Shown one piece after another: positions 14,826 to 21,489 of a stretch of 24,207 nt of DNA. The first letter of the stretch is position 1, and each line of letters starts with the position of its first letter. The stretch is from RBG-16-57-9 sp964529745 (lineage in GTDB: Archaea; Thermoproteota; Bathyarchaeia; TCS64): contig CAZGZR010000040.1 in the NCBI GenBank assembly GCA_964529745.1, forward strand, positions 1-24,207. Reading direction: 5' to 3'. The notes under the pieces are model-generated. The model made no database searches and was not told where the DNA came from. It worked only from the letters and a program-made list of their open reading frames with translations. The position numbers were made by a program, and so were the translations under genes.

Positions 14826-15787
14826 TCACTTCGGATGAGGTTCCATATGGAGGGACCGATGCCGATAGCTTCGTCTATTCCCAAGGAATCGAGTATGGTT
14901 GGGGCGATGGATAGGCTCTTGACTTCATCCTCGATGACCGCGCCCTTCTTCACCCCGTCGCCGTAGAAGATGAGGGGTACGTTCACCAGGATGGGTATGA
15001 ACTTGTCTGTGTGGTGGGAGAACTGGCCGTGCTCTCCGAACTCTTCGCCATGGTCAGAAGTAATTACAAGTAGGTCGTCGGGGCTGAACTTTTCGAAGAA
15101 GGCGCCGATGTCACGATCCATCTCTGTCACTTCCTCCCGGTACAGCGTCTTAGCCTGCTCTATCTCCTCCTCGGTGGGCTTGTAGTTGCCATGCACCGCC
15201 TCTATGAGCCTGTCGTTCAGCGCCCGCATCTCGCCGCGGCTCATGTCCAAGCTGGTCTCCTTTGGGTAGTATGGGATATGGGGCTCCATGAGGTGCACCC
15301 AGAGGAAGTAGCCTTCGTGCTCGCTCATCCACTCTAGGCTATATTCCAAGGACTCGTCCGCCCGTGAGTATGGCAGATACCTCTCCTCGCTGTACACGTT
15401 GGCGCGGAGCCTCTTCATCCCTGCAATGACGCTGGGCGGCAGGTTTCTCCTAAGCGATTTCCTCCAGCTCTTCTTCATCCTGAACTTGTCCGCCTTGAGG
15501 TCAATGGTCTCGGCGAACCCCGGATGGAAGTTGTTCACCATGGGGTTCGAGTGGATTACGGCGGTGTGGACGCCGTAGCTATTCAGCACCGTCGCAATGT
15601 TCGACTCAGGGTGGTAGACCATGTCCGCTCCCAAGATGCACGGCATGCTATGCAGGGTGGAGGTGTTGCACGCCTTGGAGTTGCTGAAGAACACTCCCTC
15701 ACCTGCGATCCTCATCAGGTTGGGCATGACATCGTTGTTGACGTGGTCGAGCCTCAGGGCGTCCAGAACCAGCAGAACGACGTTCAT
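14822..15787 (-). CDS. Sulfatase-like alkaline-phosphatase-superfamily enzyme
   Basis: A 321-residue sulfatase-fold protein. LLVLDALRLDHV (5-16) carries Asp9 and Arg12 of the family N-terminus; MEPHIPYYP has His170; TSDHGEEFGEHG (243-254) gives Asp245, His246 and His253. The usual sulfatase Cys/Ser-x-Pro-x-Arg nucleophile motif is missing; the same place reads CNTSTLHSMP, so a Thr or Ser nucleophile is likely and phosphoester or phosphotransfer chemistry is more plausible than sulfate release. The start is ATG 15787, after GAGG seven bases upstream and a TTTTAAAG box at 15824-15832; a longer frame exists to 15856, but its first 23 residues lack the fold. It sits between a glycosyltransferase and a second enzyme of the same superfamily. 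Confidence 0.85.
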   Translation of the reverse strand: MNVVLLVLDALRLDHVNNDVMPNLMRIAGEGVFFSNSKACNTSTLHSMPCILGADMVYHPESNIATVLNSYGVHTAVIHSNPMVNNFHPGFAETIDLKADKFRMKKSWRKSLRRNLPPSVIAGMKRLRANVYSEERYLPYSRADESLEYSLEWMSEHEGYFLWVHLMEPHIPYYPKETSLDMSRGEMRALNDRLIEAVHGNYKPTEEEIEQAKTLYREEVTEMDRDIGAFFEKFSPDDLLVITSDHGEEFGEHGQFSHHTDKFIPILVNVPLIFYGDGVKKGAVIEDEVKSLSIAPTILDSLGIDEAIGIGPSIWNLIRSE

Positions 15788-15823
15788 CCTTTCGCCTCGT
15801 TTCTCAACATAGAGCGTAGCCGT

Positions 15824-15832
15824 CTTTAAAAG
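15824..15832 (-). promoter_or_regulatory. Internal promoter for the two phosphatase-superfamily genes
   Basis: The minus strand reads CTTTTAAAG, a 9-base TATA element within the 58-base gap after the glycosyltransferase gene. It predicts a transcription start near 15802 and a 15-base leader containing GAGG. Confidence 0.5.
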
Positions 15833-15845
15833 AATGTATGGATGC

Positions 15846-16871
15846 CTAGCCTTCAATCTTATTGAGGAAACCCACCAGCTGCCTGGCCCGTGTCTCCGAC
15901 GTGTGATGCTTCATTACTGTCTCGTAGCCGTTTCGGGCGATGCGCTCTCTCTCCGAGTCGTCCTCCAGGTAGTACTCTAGCTTCTCCTTCCAGTTTTCCC
16001 GGTTTATCTCGACGTAGTTTTCCCCCGCCTCAAAGTGAAGCTCCTTGGCTGACTGGGGCTTGTCCGCCATGACGAGGGTATCACTCCCCATTATCTCGAA
16101 GAACTTAGACACCGGGTACCTGAAGATGCTGGTGCCGAACACGAAGACCTTGGCCTTGGCGATGGTCTCGGCGTACCTTGGCCCCACGACATACCCCTGT
16201 TTCTCCAGCTCCCGAATGTCCCTGAGGGGGGTCCTGCCAGGCGGGCGCCCCCTTACTATGTATCTCCAGCCTTTCCTCTCTGAGAGACGCGGCAGCTCCT
16301 TGTAGATAATGTTTCTGAGGGGGTATATGCGTCTCCTGTAGGCGCCGAGGAAGACCACGTCGTATTCCTTCTCCTCGATCGGTCTATAGATGCAGCTATC
16401 CGTGAACCAGGGGAAGTGCTGCTTAGCTATCTCCAGGTTGTCGAGGTAGTAGTCGTCGTCGAACCTGGTGTAGAGAGCGACGTTGAACAGTAGCGGCGTC
16501 TTCTTGTATGGAGAGTATAGGTACCTCATGAGCACGCCGTCGCACCCCGTGTTAGCTGTGGCTACTATCTCCTCAGGCCCGACGTGCATGTCGTTCACCG
16601 TCATCACTGTCTTGGGAGTCTCGTTCGTCTTCTCTCTAGCCACCCGCTTGTTCTCCTCGTGTTGGGCGCTGCTGTTCACTATGAAGTCCGGTGGGTCGTT
16701 GCCGTAGAGCCGCTTCACAGTCTCGTCGATGGTCTCCCCGGGGACGTGGTTCTCCCAGCCTGCGCCGCACCACTGGCAGTCGGCGAGCCTTGCTACTTCC
16801 TGCTCAAGGTAGTACACGACGTTGAGGTTGACTAGGTCAGCGGACCTTATGGTGTTGAAGAGAACTCTCAA
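15846..16871 (-). CDS. Glycosyltransferase with CgeB/GT1-type C-terminal domain
   Basis: A 341-residue GT-B type enzyme. The C-terminal half is clear: VVFLGAYRRRIYPLR, then YVVGPRYAETIAKAKVFVFGTS, then FRYPVSKFFEIMGSDTLVMADK and the GENYV segment. This 'P.K.FE.MG...L..D......F..G..Y' order is the donor-binding domain of PF13524-type glycosyltransferases. The N-terminal half (MRVLFNTIRSADLVNLNVVYYLEQE) is less conserved and should bind the acceptor. No membrane segment is visible. The start is TTG at 16871, chosen because it begins at the first strand of the fold; no strong ribosome site is seen. It is the first gene of the minus-strand group that continues with two phosphatase-superfamily enzymes. 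Confidence 0.85.
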   Translation of the reverse strand: MRVLFNTIRSADLVNLNVVYYLEQEVARLADCQWCGAGWENHVPGETIDETVKRLYGNDPPDFIVNSSAQHEENKRVAREKTNETPKTVMTVNDMHVGPEEIVATANTGCDGVLMRYLYSPYKKTPLLFNVALYTRFDDDYYLDNLEIAKQHFPWFTDSCIYRPIEEKEYDVVFLGAYRRRIYPLRNIIYKELPRLSERKGWRYIVRGRPPGRTPLRDIRELEKQGYVVGPRYAETIAKAKVFVFGTSIFRYPVSKFFEIMGSDTLVMADKPQSAKELHFEAGENYVEINRENWKEKLEYYLEDDSERERIARNGYETVMKHHTSETRARQLVGFLNKIEG

Positions 16872-16928
16872 TTGGGCTCAGTTGGGTTCTATCGGTTGCC
16901 CTGCCGCATAAGGTTTTTTCTCGTGAAG

Positions 16929-17135
16929 CTACTTCTTCTCCTTGAGCTTGAAGGACTTCTTTATCTCCCAGACGGCATAGAGGTAGATAACGGCGATTAT
17001 CAGCGTGAATAGGAGGCTGAAGCGCCAGAGGTCGAAATTTCTTTGCTGGTTTAGCATATACATCATGGGGAAGAACACCACCGCCGTTATGGCGGCTAGC
17101 CAAATCTCCGGGTATATTCTTGTCTGGTAGCTCAT
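16929..17135 (-). CDS. Small two-helix membrane protein
   Basis: This 68-residue protein has two hydrophobic segments: IWLAAITAVVFFPMMYML and FSLLFTLIIAVIYLYAVWEI. A lysine-rich end follows (KKSFKLKEKK), so both termini are probably cytoplasmic. I do not recognise the family. ATG at 17135 was chosen over TTG one codon upstream. It follows the other small membrane protein by 53 bases and precedes the glycosyltransferase by 57 bases, all on one strand. A link with the SPFH protein upstream is possible from position only. Confidence 0.65.
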   Translation of the reverse strand: MSYQTRIYPEIWLAAITAVVFFPMMYMLNQQRNFDLWRFSLLFTLIIAVIYLYAVWEIKKSFKLKEKK

Positions 17136-17188
17136 CAACGTCTCTTATGTCGGTGGTTATCTATCTGTTATGGAGAAACGTTTCATCT

Positions 17189-17524
17189 TTAGAGCCACTC
17201 GCCGAGCTGCTCCTCCACCCTCTGCTGCAGCTTCCGCCTCCTACAGAGGTACCACGTGAGCCAGGTAAGCGAGAAGAAGGGCACAACGTCGAGCCCAGGC
17301 ACCAGCTCCAGAAGCGAGATGGCTCCGACGACGTTGAAGTATACGACGCAGAACAGGAAGCCAGCTAGGTCGAGTATGTCCCCGAGCACAGGAGTCAGCA
17401 GCATTGGGGCTATGAACTCCAATACGTCTAAGCTAAGGCACAAGATGAGAGTCGTCAACTCCTCCCAGGAGACGCTCAGTATCCACGGCGCCGAGACGGT
17501 CTCAGTCTCCAAGAACGCACCCAT
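17189..17524 (-). CDS. Small membrane protein downstream of SPFH gene
   Basis: A 111-residue protein with about three hydrophobic segments: LTTLILCLSLDVLEFIAPMLL, ILDLAGFLFCVVYFNVVGAISLL, and VVPFFSLTWLTWYLC. Acidic residues lie inside or beside the helices (Asp33, Glu36 and the LELVPGLD turn). A basic-acidic tail RRRKLQQRVEEQLGEWL follows and probably lies in the cytoplasm. I do not recognise a named family. The ATG lies about 23 bases after a TTTAAAA element (17544-17550), close to the leaderless spacing. It follows the SPFH gene by 31 bases on the same strand, which suggests a shared role in membrane organisation. Confidence 0.7.
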   Translation of the reverse strand: MGAFLETETVSAPWILSVSWEELTTLILCLSLDVLEFIAPMLLTPVLGDILDLAGFLFCVVYFNVVGAISLLELVPGLDVVPFFSLTWLTWYLCRRRKLQQRVEEQLGEWL

Positions 17525-17555
17525 ATTATCATGGTTTTTAGGGTTTAAAAAAGTG

Positions 17556-18494
17556 TCATCCCGTGGGGATGATGAGCTGTGTGTCCTCGGGCACCACGAT
17601 GAACTGGCTCTTCCCCGTATCCGCGATGTCGCTCAGCGTCTCTAGGTAGAGGTACAGCCTCGTGAGCTCGTCCAGGTCGATGCCAGGGTCCGCCTCCGCT
17701 ATTGTCAGCAGCGCCTCTCTTGTGGCGTTGGCGACTATGAGCCTGGACTGGGCTAAGCCTTCCGCCTCCTTGATTGCCGACTGGGCTCTGGCGTCAGCGA
17801 TGACGAGGAGCCGGGTCTTGTTGAACTCGGCGGCTATGGACAGCTGCTCCGCGGCAAGTTTCTTCTCTATGGCGTCAACGAAGTTGACGGGGAGGGCTAT
17901 CTTCCTTATGTTGACGGCGTCCAGTATTATGGCGTCGCCGATGCTGGGCTCCTCGCTGAAGGACTCCTCAAGCTGGGCTCGCAGGACAACCCCGATGTTG
18001 GCTCTCTGCTCTATGGTCTGTATGGCCGTGTAGTCTACCAGGAGGTTCCTGATGGTCTCCCGTATTATGGGTATGACGGCCCTCTGCCTCCAGTCCAGAC
18101 TCGGGTATCTTCTGAACAGGTTGGCGGCTCCACTGGGGTCGATCCTCCAGCGCACCGTCACGTCAACGTCTACTTTGAGCCCGTCCTTGGTTAAGCTCTC
18201 TACCGCTGGGAAGTCTCCTGCCTCTGTGACGTCGCTCCACATGTGGACGCTGTCCGTGGCAACGTATATCTTGTAGACGCTGGCCCACGGCGCCTTTATG
18301 AAGTACTGGGCGTTGTTGCCGGTGCCGACCACGTTGGTGGACCCGAACACGGGGTCGACTATGACGGCCACGTAGCCAACGCCTATCCGGCCGACGCCGA
18401 AGTAAAGCAGGCCACCCGCTATGACTATTATCACCAGTGCTATTACTCCGATGCCCTCGAACCGGGGTCCCTCGAACCTGAACCTTCTTTCCAC
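17556..18494 (-). CDS. SPFH/Band 7 (prohibitin-like) membrane protein
   Basis: One N-terminal membrane helix (IGVIALVIIVIAGGLLYFG) is followed by an SPFH domain (GYVAVIVDPVFG, TKDGLKVDVDVTVRWRID, YTAIQTIEQRANIGVVLRAQLEE, and AIILDAVNIRKIALP). An alanine/glutamate-rich helix (AEQLSIAAEFNKTRLLVIADARAQSAIKEAEGLAQ) then forms a coiled coil for ring assembly. Such proteins scaffold membrane patches and often regulate membrane proteases. The start is GTG at 18494 (312 residues): GGTGA lies five bases before it and a TTAAAA box (18531-18537) predicts transcription start near 18508, which would exclude TTG at 18512. GTG 18503 is another option. No NfeD-like protease or FtsH partner is in the window; two small membrane proteins follow instead. 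Confidence 0.92.
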   Translation of the reverse strand: MERRFRFEGPRFEGIGVIALVIIVIAGGLLYFGVGRIGVGYVAVIVDPVFGSTNVVGTGNNAQYFIKAPWASVYKIYVATDSVHMWSDVTEAGDFPAVESLTKDGLKVDVDVTVRWRIDPSGAANLFRRYPSLDWRQRAVIPIIRETIRNLLVDYTAIQTIEQRANIGVVLRAQLEESFSEEPSIGDAIILDAVNIRKIALPVNFVDAIEKKLAAEQLSIAAEFNKTRLLVIADARAQSAIKEAEGLAQSRLIVANATREALLTIAEADPGIDLDELTRLYLYLETLSDIADTGKSQFIVVPEDTQLIIPTG

Positions 18495-18530
18495 TGTCTT
18501 CACCTTTGTCAATACATAAAGAATAGTTGG

Positions 18531-18537
18531 TTAAAAG
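18531..18537 (-). promoter_or_regulatory. TATA box for SPFH gene
   Basis: The minus strand reads CTTTTAA. It predicts transcription start near 18508, leaving a short leader that contains GGTGA before GTG 18494. Confidence 0.45.
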
Positions 18538-18546
18538 ATGTATCCG

Positions 18547-18816
18547 CTAATCCCTTATTCCCTCTAGGACGCTTATGGCGTTCCAGATGCGGGTGCGGCT
18601 GTACATGGGCATGTTGGGGTCCTGGCTTATGTCCTCCAGTATGGCTATGGAGTTGGCTGCCCTGGCGGCGACGCTGAGGCTCTCGTCTAGGAGCATGTCG
18701 GCCGCCTGTTTGGCTGTCCGCCTGATGTTCCGGGGGGTAGTGTTGTCGTCCGCGATCATGTTTAGTATGGACATGGCCTGCTCCATCTTTCTCCTGTACT
18801 CGTCTTTGACACTCAT
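18547..18816 (-). CDS. UPF0147 family protein
   Basis: An 89-residue all-helical protein. The order DEYRRKMEQAMSILNMIADD, TTPRNIRRTAKQAADMLLDE, SLSVAARAANSIAILEDISQD, NMPMYSRTRIWNAISVLEGI matches the UPF0147 family, which is restricted to archaea as far as I know and has no assigned biochemical role. Length matches the family. The start is ATG 18816: GGAGGAG lies just upstream with a short spacer, stronger than the two earlier in-frame codons (18830 and 18834). A 13-base hairpin (GCAAA-TGG-TTTGC, 18831-18843) precedes the ribosome site. The gene stands between a HAD phosphatase and the SPFH gene on one strand. Confidence 0.9.
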   Translation of the reverse strand: MSVKDEYRRKMEQAMSILNMIADDNTTPRNIRRTAKQAADMLLDESLSVAARAANSIAILEDISQDPNMPMYSRTRIWNAISVLEGIRD

Positions 18817-18830
18817 GTTATCTCCTCCAT

Positions 18831-18843
18831 GCAAATGGTTTGC
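18831..18843 (-). repeat. Inverted repeat next to UPF0147 ribosome-binding site
   Basis: GCAAA and TTTGC are perfect 5-bp arms around three bases. The repeat lies within the predicted leader, five bases upstream of the GGAGGAG site. It could form a small RNA hairpin or be an operator half-site pair; length is too short to be sure. Confidence 0.4.
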
Positions 18844-18875
18844 GAGGATTTGTTGTATAGGATTAAGGGGTCGGG

Positions 18876-18883
18876 ATAAAAAA
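18876..18883 (-). promoter_or_regulatory. TATA box for UPF0147 gene, with T-tract
   Basis: The minus strand reads GTTTTTTAT, shortly after the HAD stop codon. It can act as the TATA box for UPF0147 (transcription start near 18854). As a T-rich tract it could also end the HAD transcript. Confidence 0.45.
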
Positions 18884-18894
18884 CTATCTTTTTT

Positions 18895-19575
18895 CTAGGA
18901 GTTTTCTTCGAGGTATGATGGTAGATCGGCTACGCTGTCCAGGAGCACTGGGGGCGCGATCTGGTTTTCCCAGCTCTTTAGACCGCGGCGGCCCGTGGCG
19001 ACCCCGATGAACCTGCACCGGCTGTTCTTGGCGGAGTCGTAGTCGATCTGGTGGTCGCCCACCATGACGACTTCGTCCACCGTGAGGCCCATCAGCCTGA
19101 CTGTGTAATCTATGGCTTCCCGGTAGGGCTTGGGTTGGGGGGTCTCCCCTCTTCCCAGTATGACGTCGAAGTAACGGTTCATGCCCATCTTCTTGAGCGC
19201 CTCCACGGCGTAACTGTGGTGTCCTCTGGTTAGAACCGCCAGCTTGAAGCCCATGGCCTTGAGTTTCTCTATCGCCTCGGCTGCGCCAGGTATGTCTTCG
19301 AGGGTCTCTATCGCCTCCAGCTCGCCTTGGTTCATGTAGATCGTTATGGCATCGCGTAGCCTCCGGCGCTCCGACTCTGGTTTGCCTTTCCTCTCCCACT
19401 CGCGTTCAGCGTGCTCCATGATCACCACCGTCGTCTGCTCTGTGGTGCTGAGGGTGCCCGGGGGGTGCCCGTTGCTCTCAAGCAGCTCTATTATGTTTTT
19501 CTTCATCTTCGGGAAGTCTACGTGGCTCTGGACGAGGGTGCTGTCGAGGTCGAATACGATGCCTTTCAGCTTCAT
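18895..19575 (-). CDS. HAD-superfamily hydrolase (phosphatase)
   Basis: A 227-residue HAD enzyme with a helical cap. Motif I FDLDSTL gives nucleophile Asp9 and acid/base Asp11. Motif II is LAVLTRGHHSY with its Thr. The motif III lysine is in QPKPYREAIDY. Motif IV is VVMVGDHQIDYDSAKN with acidic metal ligands. The cap between motif I and II (about 15-85) is rich in Glu and Arg. This resembles phosphoglycolate phosphatase or pyrophosphatase relatives, but substrate is not deducible. The start is ATG 19575: it begins exactly at the first strand. The frame continues open to 19758, but that extension runs across the promoter of the divergent gene and is not protein-like. Confidence 0.9.
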   Translation of the reverse strand: MKLKGIVFDLDSTLVQSHVDFPKMKKNIIELLESNGHPPGTLSTTEQTTVVIMEHAEREWERKGKPESERRRLRDAITIYMNQGELEAIETLEDIPGAAEAIEKLKAMGFKLAVLTRGHHSYAVEALKKMGMNRYFDVILGRGETPQPKPYREAIDYTVRLMGLTVDEVVMVGDHQIDYDSAKNSRCRFIGVATGRRGLKSWENQIAPPVLLDSVADLPSYLEENS

Positions 19576-19612
19576 GGGGGATACCGGGTTCTGGTTGAAT
19601 TTGCGCGGTGGG

Positions 19613-19640
19613 TTTTTATTGTTTGCCCAATAGTCTTTAT
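19613..19640. promoter_or_regulatory. Divergent promoters for HAD gene and Cys-rich gene
   Basis: TTTTTATT at 19613-19620 reads AATAAAAA on the minus strand and predicts a HAD transcript start near 19590. CTTTAT at 19635-19640 faces the plus strand and predicts a start near 19664, just before GTG 19670. The two boxes are 15-20 bases apart. Confidence 0.5.
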
Positions 19641-19669
19641 CCCTCGACGCTGTATTCACTCTGATATCG

Positions 19670-19870
19670 GTGGTTACCTGCGCCGACTGCGTCCACGCCG
19701 CGGAGATAACGAGGGAGGTCAGGCTGAGGCTTGGGCAGGAGAACAAGGAGATAGTCAACGCGTTGGAGAGGCGGGGCTTCAGCCTCGACGAGTTCTGTTA
19801 CTGTGAGAAGCTAGGCTACATCGAGTCGGTGATAATGAGGCGGGAGTGTGAGGAGTGGGCCCCGAGTTAA
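19670..19870 (+). CDS. Small cysteine-rich protein
   Basis: A 66-residue protein with five cysteines: a CADC pair at residues 4-7, CYC at 43-45 and Cys59. A middle helix (REVRLRLGQENKEIVNALERRG) and a helix near the end (EKLGYIESVIMRRECEEW) lie between them. Cys4, Cys7, Cys43 and Cys45 could bind one zinc or a small iron-sulfur cluster. I do not recognise a family. Start is GTG at 19670, a few bases after the start predicted by the CTTTAT box. It precedes the amidohydrolase by 67 bases on the same strand, but that gene has its own TATA-like element, so co-regulation is unproven. Confidence 0.6.
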   Translation: MVTCADCVHAAEITREVRLRLGQENKEIVNALERRGFSLDEFCYCEKLGYIESVIMRRECEEWAPS

Positions 19871-19899
19871 CAGGAGCCAATCAGCTGTAGCGTTGGATG

Positions 19900-19907
19900 T
19901 TTTTTAT
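19900..19907 (+). promoter_or_regulatory. TATA box for amidohydrolase
   Basis: TTTTTATG lies 34 bases before the ATG at 19938 and predicts a transcript start near 19930. This position supports 19938 over the upstream in-frame codons, which would lie before the promoter. Confidence 0.5.
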
Positions 19908-19937
19908 GCTTCTCCCGGCTTCATAACATTGAGTGGT

Positions 19938-21317
19938 ATGGCTGATATACTCGTTAAGGATGGGTTCGTCGTCACCATGGACGCTGATTGCAGGGTGTTG
20001 CCCGGCGGCGACGTCCATGTCGTGGATGATAGGATCGCCGAGGTCGGGGAAGGACTCAGGGTGAGAGACCCGGAGTACGTCGTGGACGCAAGGCACCACG
20101 TGGTGATGCCCGGCTTCGTGAACTCCCACAGCCACCTGCAACAGTATTTCCGCGGCGTCTATGAGCTGATGGGGGATTTTTTCGAGACCAACCTCCCGCT
20201 TGAGGGTTATCGACGGCCGGAGCAGATGGATACCCTGGGGCTGGCGAGCTGCGCCGAGTTCATATATGGCGGCTGCACCACCAGCATGGTGGTATATACC
20301 TACCCTGACGGTTATGCCAAAGCGGTCTCCGAGGCTGGTAACAGGTGCCACTTGGCGGGGGACATAGAGCACGTGGACCTTGAGCGGCTGAAGCACGGCG
20401 AGTTCTTGTATCTACCGGAGAAGCGGGACGCCGCGGTTAGAAGGGCCAAGGATCTGTACCATCATTGGCACGATGGGGCGGAGGGCCGGATAACGACTCT
20501 GATGTGCCCCAAGGCGCCGGACATGGCGATGCCCGACGTCTATCTGGAGTGCAAGGAGTTCGCGGAGGAACACGGCCTCCGGTTGACGACTCACCTGAGC
20601 CAGAGCCAGCGGGAGTACAGGCAGGTACAGAAGCTTTTCGGCAAGACGCCGCCCCAGCACCTCTACGACCTGGGGGTGATGGACGAGAAGCTGAGCGGCG
20701 CACACCTGACCTACGGAACGGCGAGGGACTTCCAGCTAATCAAGGAGACGGGTATGGCAATACTGCACTGCCACAGCGTGGAGTCTCCTCTCGTGGACTG
20801 GCTCGACATGGGCATACCCGTCGGCCTCGGCACCGATGACTATCACCACGACATGCTGGGCCTCGTCCGTGAGCAGAGGATGGGCGTCATGAACAGGGCA
20901 GCTAAGATAGGCGGCTACTTGGGGATGATCAACAGCAGCCGCCGCACGGCTCGACCTAGCTTCTACGAGATGCTGGAACTAGCCACCATCGGAGGAGCTA
21001 GGGCCCTCGGCATGGATGGGGAGATCGGCAGCCTGGAGGCTGGGAAGAAGGCGGACATAGTGACCTTCGACATGATGAACCCGTACCTCACGCCGACTAG
21101 GGACCCCTTGACCAGCGTCTTCCTGTACGGGACGCCAGGGGACATAGACAACGTGATCTGTGACGGAAGGTTCCTCAAAAGGGATGGGGCGCTAACGACC
21201 ATCGACATGGGCGACGCGCTTCTAAAAGCCCAGATGACATGTAACCAGATAATTGACAGGTTCTTCGAGGAGCACCCGGACCAGAAGAAGATGTGGGAGG
21301 AGAAATCCAGGCACTGA
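19938..21317 (+). CDS. Amidohydrolase-superfamily protein with altered active site
   Basis: A 459-residue metal-dependent hydrolase related to the deaminase/chlorohydrolase branch (cytosine, guanine, S-adenosylhomocysteine and atrazine enzymes). The N-terminal beta domain reads DILVKDGFVVTMDADCRVLPGG. Metal ligands are His64 and His66 in VNSHSHLQ, His219 in TTHLSQS and Asp300 in GLGTDD. His256 (GAHLTYG) and His277/His279 (LHCHS) lie between them. Two changes stand out: the usual H-x-x-E catalytic Glu is Gln222, and the usual 'H-C-P-x-S-N' substrate segment reads HCHSVESP. The C-terminal beta strands (GSLEAGKKADIVTFD) are normal. Substrate cannot be named. The ATG start was taken because a longer frame to 19848 would cover the promoter. 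An MFS transporter gene follows on the same strand. Confidence 0.9.
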   Translation: MADILVKDGFVVTMDADCRVLPGGDVHVVDDRIAEVGEGLRVRDPEYVVDARHHVVMPGFVNSHSHLQQYFRGVYELMGDFFETNLPLEGYRRPEQMDTLGLASCAEFIYGGCTTSMVVYTYPDGYAKAVSEAGNRCHLAGDIEHVDLERLKHGEFLYLPEKRDAAVRRAKDLYHHWHDGAEGRITTLMCPKAPDMAMPDVYLECKEFAEEHGLRLTTHLSQSQREYRQVQKLFGKTPPQHLYDLGVMDEKLSGAHLTYGTARDFQLIKETGMAILHCHSVESPLVDWLDMGIPVGLGTDDYHHDMLGLVREQRMGVMNRAAKIGGYLGMINSSRRTARPSFYEMLELATIGGARALGMDGEIGSLEAGKKADIVTFDMMNPYLTPTRDPLTSVFLYGTPGDIDNVICDGRFLKRDGALTTIDMGDALLKAQMTCNQIIDRFFEEHPDQKKMWEEKSRH

Positions 21318-21376
21318 GCTCCCCATCAACGTTCATGAAGGCTATGGACCATTTATGAGGTAGATTTAAAGCATGC

Positions 21377-21390
21377 ATTTTTATTATTAT
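21377..21390 (+). promoter_or_regulatory. T/A-rich promoter or terminator element before MFS gene
   Basis: CATTTTTATTATTATT lies in the 172-base gap between amidohydrolase and transporter. It could be a TATA box, giving a transcript start near 21408 and an 82-base leader. As a T-rich tract it could also end the amidohydrolase transcript. An ATG at 21408 begins a five-codon frame (MGIAF, stop at 21423-21425). Nothing else in the gap is recognisable. Confidence 0.4.
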
Positions 21391-21489
21391 TCGCCGTCGT
21401 GGAAACAATGGGTATAGCCTTCTAGTTTCTCTGAACCCTCCCTCCGTCCCGTGTTTGTTGAACCTATGATGCATCGTGAAGTGAAGTAG

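Noticed and set aside
16837..17103. 88-residue frame overlapping the two-helix membrane protein on the same strand
   Set aside because: It is a different reading frame with no hydrophobic or domain pattern. The 68-residue frame has two clean membrane helices.
19576..19758. N-terminal extension of the HAD hydrolase
   Set aside because: It would run through divergent promoters and the start of the Cys-rich gene. The HAD fold begins exactly at ATG 19575.
19848..19937. N-terminal extension of the amidohydrolase
   Set aside because: It overlaps the end of the Cys-rich gene and contains the TATA element of the amidohydrolase itself.
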